DNA of 6,631 nucleotides from CAJQQY01 sp964352225 (GTDB taxonomy: Bacteria > Bacteroidota > Bacteroidia > Chitinophagales > Saprospiraceae): NCBI GenBank assembly GCA_964352225.1, contig CAYGRM010000371.1, positions 1 through 6,631 on the forward strand, in the 5' to 3' direction. A model generated the notes under the pieces. That model was not told the DNA's origin. It ran no database searches and saw nothing but the letters and a program-made list of their open reading frames with translations. A program made the position numbers and the translations under genes. This document shows positions 1-5,656 of this stretch, piece by piece. Within the stretch, counting starts at the first letter, position 1. Each line of letters begins with the position of its first letter.

Positions 1-32
1 TGATTTAATTGAAAATTTCTAATACTAGAATT

Positions 33-569
33 TTATATTTTTGAGAAATTGAAGTAATTGCGATTGAAAAAAATATCCGTACCAGCGTATCGAACATCTT
101 TTTTCCAAGAGATAGATTTGCCTTTTTCAAGCGTCCAAGTAATTCTTAAATCAGCTGATTGATTATTATCCTTTCCCTTTTTTTGGGCGATAATTTGGAT
201 GCTTTGATGAGAATTTTTAGTGGAAATTACTTCCCATTTTTCACGATTAACTTTAAAATATTTGCCATTCTTTGAAAGCTGAAATTTGGTTTTGCTAGTC
301 ATCTTTTTCCCTTTTTTATTTAGCTCATCGAACTCGATAATTGACTTGATTTTTCCGTTGGTAAAATCAGTTTTTAAGGAGCAAGGAATGCTCACGATAC
401 TTTTGTCATCGCCATAATTGAGGTATTTCAATTCACCAATCCAATTTTGATTGATCTCTTCAAAGTCTGAGTTTTGGACAGCCGTAGTTTGAGCATTTAT
501 CGATGTGCTAAGGAAGTGGCAAATGAGAAATAAAAAGATAGAAAGTTTGATTTTAGATGTCTGCTTCAT
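33..569 (-). CDS. Small exported protein of unknown function
   Basis: This encodes a 178-residue protein that I do not recognise as a named family. Residues 1-27 form a clear signal peptide: a lysine-rich start (MKQTSKIK), a hydrophobic core (LSIFLFLICHFL) and a likely cleavage near SINAQ, so the mature protein of about 150 residues should be periplasmic or secreted. The mature part is lysine-rich with alternating strand-like segments. It opens with a W-x-G-x-L-x-Y pattern at about 43-49 (NWIGELKYLNYGDD), which recalls small lipocalin-like or beta-barrel proteins of Bacteroidota; that resemblance is a guess from the pattern. There is no lipobox and no T9SS tail. One cysteine (Cys63) lies in the mature part. 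The ATG at 569 is chosen because the signal peptide begins directly there. The gene follows the AraC-type regulator on the same strand after 174 bases containing a hairpin, so it is probably a separate unit and could be a target of that regulator (inference). Confidence 0.72.
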   Translation of the reverse strand: MKQTSKIKLSIFLFLICHFLSTSINAQTTAVQNSDFEEINQNWIGELKYLNYGDDKSIVSIPCSLKTDFTNGKIKSIIEFDELNKKGKKMTSKTKFQLSKNGKYFKVNREKWEVISTKNSHQSIQIIAQKKGKDNNQSADLRITWTLEKGKSISWKKDVRYAGTDIFFNRNYFNFSKI

Positions 570-645
570 TTTTTTAAAATTTAATTATTGAATGAATGAT
601 GACCCAAAAATCAATCAAAATGTTAGTAAAATCGACCTAAAATAA

Positions 646-678
646 TTTGAGACGGCTCAAAAGGATGATTTGAGCCGT
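646..678 (-). terminator. GC-rich hairpin between regulator and exported protein
   Basis: A perfect 10-bp inverted repeat, ACGGCTCAAA (652-661) and TTTGAGCCGT (669-678), encloses a 7-base loop. Read on the minus strand, it lies about 65 bases after the stop of the AraC-type gene and about 80 bases before the next start. It could therefore terminate the regulator transcript or sit in a leader. The tract after the stem (AAATTATTTT) is only loosely T-rich, so terminator strength is uncertain. A second TTTGAG at 646-651 could pair with the CTCAAA at 656-661 in a competing, weaker 6-bp hairpin. Confidence 0.5.
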
Positions 679-743
679 GAAAAAGGGAAGAAAAATAAAA
701 AGTAGATTTTTTATAAAAATAAATCAGCGAATTAAGAGAGGAA

Positions 744-1913
744 CTAGCTTTTACTTTTCAAATATTCCGAGGGGGAAACGGAAGTAATTTTTTTAAAAAC
801 TCGATTAAACGTCGCCTTACTGTTGAAGCCACATTCCATTGCAATGCCGAGTAGAGACAGATGCTGAACTGATTCATCTTTGAGCTTAGATTTAAACATT
901 TCAACTCGATATTCATTGATGAATTCGTTGAAGTTTTTTCCAAAGTCGGCATTAATAATTTGGGATAATTGATTGGTACTTATTTTTAAATCTTTCGCTA
1001 ATTCTGGCAAGGTGATTTCAGGATTTAAAAATGGTTTTTCCGAATCCATATATTCAGAAATTTGCTCCTTAAAGCTATTTGAGATTTCAGAAATTTTAGG
1101 ATCCGAATTGGAATCAGAGGAATCAACATCAGTCGGAGCTTCCAAATTATACAAGGTGGATAAATCCGAGAAATAACTCATCATTCCGACGTAGATCATA
1201 GTTAATGAACTAGCCAAAAAAGCCCACCATCTTTGTTTCCAAAAATTTTCGAAAAAAGAATAATCAGTAATCCCAATAAATAATCCGAACACATATAGTG
1301 CTGTGTAAATAAATAAAAAATTTCTTAACCAATTCAACTCAACATTATAGGTATTAGAAAAATAATGAACGATATGTTTGCGATAATTTAAATATTGTTG
1401 GCCCGCAAAAAATAAATAAATAATCATGCTTAGTTCTGTTGCAATATCTAAAAAGGGCGAAATATATGATTCGTGAATATTACTAATGAACCAACCATTT
1501 TGCACATTGTCAAAACCGGGAAGTGAGGCATCATAAATAAATACCCCAACTCGATAAGTGAAATAGAGTAGGGCAGGCAAAAAGTGTAAATAGTCTATTT
1601 TTTTTAATCTAAAATAAGGTTGAGTTAAACTTTTGATATAAAAATAAACGAGTGGACCAATGGCTAAAAGGAAATGGATGAGCCAATAATTAATTTTTGT
1701 ATTTCGATAAGTATCATACCAATCCATAAATCCAATGATGTAAGTAGTGGAATGGTAACCTGAAATAATTAACAAAAGAGAAAGGAATAAATCAGATAGG
1801 TGCCTATTGGTAAAATATCTTCTAAGCAAAAGCAATGCAAAGATTAATCCTTGCAATACAAAAATTAATAAAGTTAAACTGTAAATATTAAAATTGGGAA
1901 AAACCAGATACAT
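744..1913 (-). CDS. Membrane-anchored AraC-family transcriptional regulator
   Basis: This 389-residue protein joins a polytopic membrane sensor half to a cytoplasmic AraC/XylS DNA-binding domain. Hydrophobic helices are visible at about 10-31, 41-61, 75-95, 106-127, 150-172, 196-217 and 228-247, giving roughly seven transmembrane segments. An acidic, serine-rich linker follows at about 258-280 (EAPTDVDSSDSNSD). The C-terminal domain (about 295-389) has the two helix-turn-helix units of the family: TLPELAKDLKISTNQLSQII at 301-320, then LLGIAMECGFNSKATFNRVF at 354-373, followed by a PSEYL end at 381-385. The stretch GFNSKATFNRVFKK is typical of membrane AraC proteins in Bacteroidota. Such proteins are thought to act as one-component sensors at the inner membrane, but the ligand cannot be read from the sequence. 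The ATG at 1913 starts one base from an inverted-repeat arm, which may mean autoregulation. The terminator at 2003-2041 separates it from the gene before it, so it probably has its own promoter, although I could not identify one. Confidence 0.93.
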   Translation of the reverse strand: MYLVFPNFNIYSLTLLIFVLQGLIFALLLLRRYFTNRHLSDLFLSLLLIISGYHSTTYIIGFMDWYDTYRNTKINYWLIHFLLAIGPLVYFYIKSLTQPYFRLKKIDYLHFLPALLYFTYRVGVFIYDASLPGFDNVQNGWFISNIHESYISPFLDIATELSMIIYLFFAGQQYLNYRKHIVHYFSNTYNVELNWLRNFLFIYTALYVFGLFIGITDYSFFENFWKQRWWAFLASSLTMIYVGMMSYFSDLSTLYNLEAPTDVDSSDSNSDPKISEISNSFKEQISEYMDSEKPFLNPEITLPELAKDLKISTNQLSQIINADFGKNFNEFINEYRVEMFKSKLKDESVQHLSLLGIAMECGFNSKATFNRVFKKITSVSPSEYLKSKS

Positions 1914-1914
1914 G

Positions 1915-1966
1915 TTTTATAGCTAATTATATTTTAAGAAAATTGCTGAAATACTAAGCTATAAAA
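1915..1966 (-). promoter_or_regulatory. 10-bp inverted repeat abutting the AraC-type gene start
   Basis: TTTTATAGCT (1915-1924) and AGCTATAAAA (1957-1966) are perfect inverted copies separated by 32 bases. The proximal arm ends one base before the start codon of the regulator at 1913. The arrangement could be a two-half-site operator for autoregulation, or a leader hairpin that blocks the start region. The AT-rich composition raises the chance of coincidence, and no convincing Bacteroidota -7 element was found nearby. Confidence 0.35.
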
Positions 1967-2002
1967 AATGTTGGAAGAGATGATTGATTTCTGAATAATT
2001 AA

Positions 2003-2041
2003 CCAAAAAATGGAGAGTAATTTCTACGCTCCATTTTTTGG
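2003..2041 (-). terminator. Strong hairpin terminator after the lamin-tail protein gene
   Basis: A perfect 13-bp inverted repeat, CCAAAAAATGGAG (2003-2015) and CTCCATTTTTTGG (2029-2041), starts about 11 bases after the stop of the 767-residue protein gene. On the minus strand the stem carries A6 on the 5' arm and T6 on the 3' arm around a TGGAG/CTCCA core, the usual look of an intrinsic terminator. The 13-base loop can add a short GTA/TAC inner stem after one mismatch. The symmetric A and T tracts mean it could also work on the plus strand, but no plus-strand gene is present. Confidence 0.85.
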
Positions 2042-2052
2042 AAAAATATAAT

Positions 2053-4356
2053 TTATTTAAAAATTTTAAACACCAATATTTCTTTTTTGAAAAAAACTGA
2101 AATGGTATAAAATCCAGCGTTCCAATCTTGAGTATTAATATTTTCTAATAAATTAGGATACTCGAGAGTACTCATTATTTGACCTAAAGCATTATGAATG
2201 ATAATTAGGTCAGCTTGATTTTTCATTTTAATATTTAATAAATCAGAAATTGGGTTTGGGAAAAGTTGAATTTCAAAATTTGTAATTGAATAATTAGTTG
2301 AGGTAATCATTTCAAAATCGTCAAAGTATCTGGGCAAAATTTGATAACCTTCTAAAAAAGGATTTTCAGTATCAAATTGTCCGCCCAAGCCTGTAAGGTT
2401 AAATGAAAAATCGGGTACATCTAGGTTAAATAACACTACATCTTGATCGATTCGCATTTCAAAGGTTTGGGTTCCATTGGTCACTTCTACATTGAATCCA
2501 TTTGGATCTGAATTATTCCAATCGCTTGGATCAACGATCGTTAGATTTTTGATTTTCACTAGTTGTGATTCGGTTGATTCATCAAGAATATTTACTTCAG
2601 TTGGACTTGTAAGCGTATTGTTATTTGACAAAACAAAAAGGGTATCCGGAATGATTTCTGCCAGTCCATTAAATTGAGTAATTGTTCCTTGAACTATGAT
2701 TTCATCTCCTTCTTGTACAGAATATCCAAATGTATTTGAATTGTTATAAACGGTAATTCCATCGTTATTTCCGTCAATCAAAACAAATTGTAAACCATTA
2801 TTGGTCGCATTTAGATTTACACCATAGACGATGCCTTGCAATTCACATTTTTGATTTAAGGAATCGATTTCTCCATTATTATTAGTGGAGGTCATTACTC
2901 CAATTTCTCGGGTTGGATATTGGGATAAAGGAATAAAGCATTGGTTTTCCATATTTGGATCTGCGGTCAAATTAAATCCTTCGATCATAATTCCAGTTGA
3001 GGAAATGGAAGAATTCCAATTGGAAGGATCATTGTTATTTTCATTGACATCACATAGTACGAGGGAGGAACCCATCCCATTGGCAAGTTCTGACCAAGCG
3101 GCGGTATTGGAATATTCTACCACATCGGCGACACTTCCCCCTGGATTTCTCAACTCTAAAATTTCTCCAGAATTAGTTAAGCTTCCACTCAACCATTGCA
3201 ATGGAATAAATCCGTAATAATTAGCAAAAGCTAAGGAATCACGGGCAATAACAATATATTCACCAGAGGCTAAAATTACTTCTGGAAAGGTATAATTAAT
3301 ACCTGCTGAGAAACTATAATTTACCAAATTGACATCGAGTATATCGTTATTATAAATCTCAATAAACTCAGTTGAGTCACTTCCCGTTTCAGGTGGATTA
3401 TACATGATTTCGGAAATCATTAAATCGGGAAGCGTAGCATCATCGTCTTCGATGGTCAGTTGATAAGTTTGGTGCATAGGATTAATAATGGCATCGTTGG
3501 TAGGATTAATTAATGAAAAATGAGCCACTTCGTTTGATTCAATATTGAGGTCTTCGATGACTTGTAGATTAATAATCTGAGTATCTTTTTCTATACCTGC
3601 TGGAAAAATAATATTGATTGGTGGATTTATGACAAATGAAAAATCTTCATTTAAAGTGGCATCAGAATTTGGATCTAACTGAAAAGTAACCTCGGTTGAA
3701 TTTGAATTTCCATTTTCTATAGCGATTGAGATACCAATTATTACATCATCCTCTAAAAGACTAATTGTCGATTCCAAAAAGCGAATAATTGGGCCAGTTG
3801 GGCAATTTGAATTTTCGAATGGATTAGCAATGATTTCTTTTTCATTAATTATAATTCCAGTTGGAGTTATTGCTGATTCCCAATTTGTAAATATATTGTT
3901 ATCACTTTCTAAGTCGCAAAGGACTAAGGAAGCTCCAAGTCCATTAGAAGGAGTCGTGTTTTGATAACCTACTTGATCAAGCGTATTTCCATTGGCATCA
4001 ATTAATTCCAATGTTTCACCATTATTACTAAGTGTGCCTGATTCCCATTGATAGGCGAATGTGCCAAAAGTATTTTGAAAAGCAACCGAATCTTTTGCCA
4101 GTACCAAATATGCCTGAGCATCAATTTCTATATTCGGAAAGGAATGAGTGAGCCCTTGTCCAAATGCAATTCCAGCAAGATTTACAGAGGTGTTTTCATT
4201 GTTAAAAATCTCAATAAATTCCAAAGAATCTGCTCCATCTTCCGGAGGATTATACATGATTTCAGAGATAATTAAATGGGGAGTTTGGGCGATAGTTTTT
4301 TTCCCAAAAAATAAAAAACAAAAAAAGACGAATAAGGTAATTTGAATGGTTTTCAT
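2053..4356 (-). CDS. T9SS cargo protein: LTD, Calx-beta, LTD, OB-like domain, sorting tail
   Basis: This is a 767-residue exported modular protein. A signal peptide covers about 1-24 (cleavage near TIAQ). Domains in order: lamin-tail domain at about 27-168 (ISEIMYNPPEDG, LEFIEIFNN); Calx-beta-like domain at about 191-306, ending in acidic IEDDD as calcium-binding members do; second lamin-tail domain at about 311-456 (ISEIMYNPPETG, TEFIEIYNN); OB-fold-like region (DUF5689 or nuclease-associated type) at about 482-690 (CELQGIVYGVNL, GDEIIVQGTITQFNG); and a type A T9SS sorting domain at about 694-767 (FPNPISDLLNI, NALGQI, NAGFYTISV). The protein should cross the outer membrane through T9SS and be released or held on the surface. 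Lamin-tail plus OB-like modules often accompany secreted nucleases or phosphatases, but I see no catalytic domain, so an adhesive or binding role is more likely (inference). Each lamin-tail unit has a cysteine pair exactly 38 residues apart (147/185 and 435/473), suggesting disulphides. The ATG at 4356 leads directly into the signal peptide. Confidence 0.92.
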   Translation of the reverse strand: MKTIQITLFVFFCFLFFGKKTIAQTPHLIISEIMYNPPEDGADSLEFIEIFNNENTSVNLAGIAFGQGLTHSFPNIEIDAQAYLVLAKDSVAFQNTFGTFAYQWESGTLSNNGETLELIDANGNTLDQVGYQNTTPSNGLGASLVLCDLESDNNIFTNWESAITPTGIIINEKEIIANPFENSNCPTGPIIRFLESTISLLEDDVIIGISIAIENGNSNSTEVTFQLDPNSDATLNEDFSFVINPPINIIFPAGIEKDTQIINLQVIEDLNIESNEVAHFSLINPTNDAIINPMHQTYQLTIEDDDATLPDLMISEIMYNPPETGSDSTEFIEIYNNDILDVNLVNYSFSAGINYTFPEVILASGEYIVIARDSLAFANYYGFIPLQWLSGSLTNSGEILELRNPGGSVADVVEYSNTAAWSELANGMGSSLVLCDVNENNNDPSNWNSSISSTGIMIEGFNLTADPNMENQCFIPLSQYPTREIGVMTSTNNNGEIDSLNQKCELQGIVYGVNLNATNNGLQFVLIDGNNDGITVYNNSNTFGYSVQEGDEIIVQGTITQFNGLAEIIPDTLFVLSNNNTLTSPTEVNILDESTESQLVKIKNLTIVDPSDWNNSDPNGFNVEVTNGTQTFEMRIDQDVVLFNLDVPDFSFNLTGLGGQFDTENPFLEGYQILPRYFDDFEMITSTNYSITNFEIQLFPNPISDLLNIKMKNQADLIIIHNALGQIMSTLEYPNLLENINTQDWNAGFYTISVFFKKEILVFKIFK
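2938..3426 (-). repeat. Second copy of internal lamin-tail repeat unit
   Basis: Residues 311-473 of the 767-residue protein repeat residues 27-185 of the same protein, with about 284-288 residues between equivalent positions. Shared landmarks are ISEIMYNPPE, EFIEI, SLVLCD, NW..S...TG and a closing N-x-C. DNA identity is still visible at the domain start: attatacatgatttc occurs in both copies. Confidence 0.85.
3802..4278 (-). repeat. First copy of internal lamin-tail repeat unit
   Basis: Residues 27-185 of the 767-residue protein. This is the partner of the copy at 2938-3426, with the Calx-beta-like domain lying between them. The unit includes the lamin-tail fold and a roughly 20-residue tail that ends at Cys185. 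The repeat is diverged rather than recent, as most third codon positions differ. Confidence 0.85.
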
Positions 4357-4358
4357 GT

Positions 4359-4396
4359 GAGAGGTAATTAATTATAAATACAATATTGTACCTCTC
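4359..4396 (-). promoter_or_regulatory. Inverted repeat and 12-bp palindrome before the lamin-tail protein gene
   Basis: GAGAGGTA (4359-4366) and TACCTCTC (4389-4396) are perfect inverted copies with a 22-base spacer, and the proximal arm ends two bases before the start codon at 4356. A perfect 12-bp palindrome, TACAATATTGTA (4379-4390), overlaps the distal arm. Similar but imperfect AATATTG/CAATAT motifs occur at 4424-4435 and 4451-4458. This could be an operator, or a leader hairpin covering the translation start. Confidence 0.4.
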
Positions 4397-4418
4397 TAAA
4401 ATAATTATTTGGTTTCGA

Positions 4419-4446
4419 AAAATTTAATATTGTTATCTCGTATCAA
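4419..4446 (-). promoter_or_regulatory. Possible Bacteroidota-type promoter for the lamin-tail protein gene
   Basis: On the minus strand, TTG (4444-4446) is followed after 17 bases by TAAATTTT (4419-4426). This matches the Bacteroidota -33 TTG and -7 TAnnTTTG pattern at all fixed positions but the last. Transcription would start near 4412, leaving a leader of about 55 bases that contains the inverted repeat at 4359-4396. In DNA this AT-rich such matches arise easily by chance. A separate TTGACA-like stretch at 4465-4470 is an alternative upstream element. Confidence 0.28.
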
Positions 4447-4537
4447 TTTTTACAATATGTGTTTTGTCAAAAAGGGGAATAGATTAGTTTGAATTAAAAA
4501 CGGTCATCATAAGTCTATTGTCTAACTACTTAAGAAA

Positions 4538-5590
4538 CTACCTTTGAACAACAAATTCTTTAGTTATGATTTTAGAATCATTTTGGATAGTGATAAAATA
4601 AATGCCGTTGGAATATACTGATAAGTCAAATTGTTTTTCCCATTTATTATCAAAGGAAGGGATGTTCTCTTGATGAATTACCTGACCTAGAAGATTTGTA
4701 AAGGTAGCAGTTGAATTATGATTTACTTTCCCTTCATTTTCTATAGTTAAATTTAAAATATTTTGAACGGGATTAGGTGAAACTTGAATATCATAATCCT
4801 CAATAAGATTAATGATAGGGCTTATAATATCATTTTCAGTAATTTCCACAATCATTATTCTATATATTTCACTTAAATAACCATTAGAAGGGGTAAGTCT
4901 TTCTGTAACTTTTAATCCTAATAAATAGAACCCTGAATCTAGAATTCCATCCCATTTTATAGTTCCAGAAATAGAATCAACTGAAAGTTCATTCACCGCA
5001 TTAGGAAATTCATAATCAATTTCCCAAAAAGAATTACTCCAATCCTCAAAGTTCAAAAATTCAAAATCTAAATAATTCCCTTCTATGTCTTCGGCCTGGG
5101 GATTATGAATCCATAAACCTTGAATTAATGAAAAATTAGTTTGTTGATTAAGAAAATAAGGAGAACTATTTATTCCACTCGTTGTAGGACTTGTTATATG
5201 GAATACTTTAAATAAATAAAATGAATCTAAATTACTTTCATAGTTGACCAAGTTTGGAACTGTAAAAGGATTGTTTACCTCAACCAAAAAAGAACTACCT
5301 GTTCCTGGTACATGATAATTAGATTGATATTTTAATAATGAAATACTATTACCTAAATAAGTTTGTGATTCTAAATATGCTGTATCATTAACTTGTCCCA
5401 AATAAATTAGAGGCAGGAATGGCGCATTAATAGAATCTTCTGAATATAAATAAATATTGAAATAGAAGTTATATTCGGTAGAACCTAGTCTTTCAAACCA
5501 TATTTCTCCACCTCTAAATTCTTGAGCTTTTATGCTAGAGGATAAACAGAGGAAAAGTCCAACTAGGTAGAGGGTAATTATTTTTTTCAT
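4538..5590 (-). CDS. T9SS cargo protein with short Bacteroidota adhesin-like N-terminal region
   Basis: This is a 350-residue secreted protein. A signal peptide covers 1-23 (MKKIITLYLVGLFLCLSSSIKAQ). The next section resembles, by recognition of pattern only, the N-terminal region of large gliding- and adhesion-associated proteins that open with GGE(I/L)-x-aromatic and R/C-LG followed by a Y-rich strand. Here this reads RGGEIWFERLGSTEYNF at about 26-42, then NSSPYFLNQQTNF at 141-153, AEDIEGNYLDFEF at 166-178 and a cadherin-like SGTIKWDGILDSGFYLLGLKV at about 208-228. The usual cysteines are absent: the mature protein has none. Residues about 266-350 form a type A T9SS sorting domain (VSPNPVQNILNLTI, NLLGQVIHQ, YSNGIYFITI). 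The protein is probably released or surface-anchored after outer-membrane transit; its ligand is unknown. The ATG at 5590 begins the signal peptide directly. The gene lies 66 bases after the monooxygenase stop, so read-through from that gene is possible. I see no clear terminator after its TAG stop. Confidence 0.86.
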   Translation of the reverse strand: MKKIITLYLVGLFLCLSSSIKAQEFRGGEIWFERLGSTEYNFYFNIYLYSEDSINAPFLPLIYLGQVNDTAYLESQTYLGNSISLLKYQSNYHVPGTGSSFLVEVNNPFTVPNLVNYESNLDSFYLFKVFHITSPTTSGINSSPYFLNQQTNFSLIQGLWIHNPQAEDIEGNYLDFEFLNFEDWSNSFWEIDYEFPNAVNELSVDSISGTIKWDGILDSGFYLLGLKVTERLTPSNGYLSEIYRIMIVEITENDIISPIINLIEDYDIQVSPNPVQNILNLTIENEGKVNHNSTATFTNLLGQVIHQENIPSFDNKWEKQFDLSVYSNGIYFITIQNDSKIITKEFVVQR

Positions 5591-5656
5591 TTCATGATTA
5601 GATAATCAAAGTATTTTAAAATCATATCTTTAGTCCATACTAAATGTAGCATCATT

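Noticed and set aside
14..32. Imperfect AATTTCTA/TAGAATT hairpin after the small exported protein gene
   Set aside because: The stem is short, AT-only apart from one pair, and bulged, with no adjacent T-run. It is not good enough to call a terminator, and the window ends there.
708..719. 12-bp palindrome TTTTTATAAAAA after the regulator gene
   Set aside because: It is pure A+T in AT-rich DNA, is expected by chance, and would give a very weak hairpin.
758..1176. Two open frames of about 64-67 codons, minus 758-952 and plus 973-1176, inside the regulator gene
   Set aside because: They lie wholly within the well-supported AraC-type gene in other frames, have no recognisable domain or signal, and are explained as out-of-frame shadows.
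2477..4345. Several plus-strand open frames of 65-110 codons opposite the lamin-tail protein gene
   Set aside because: The opposite strand encodes clear, conserved domains along the whole stretch. The plus-strand products have no signal peptide, domain or plausible start context.
4465..4470. TTGACA on the minus strand as a sigma-70 -35 box
   Set aside because: No TATAAT-like partner stands about 17 bases downstream, and Bacteroidota housekeeping promoters use a different consensus. It is kept only as a remark under the possible promoter.
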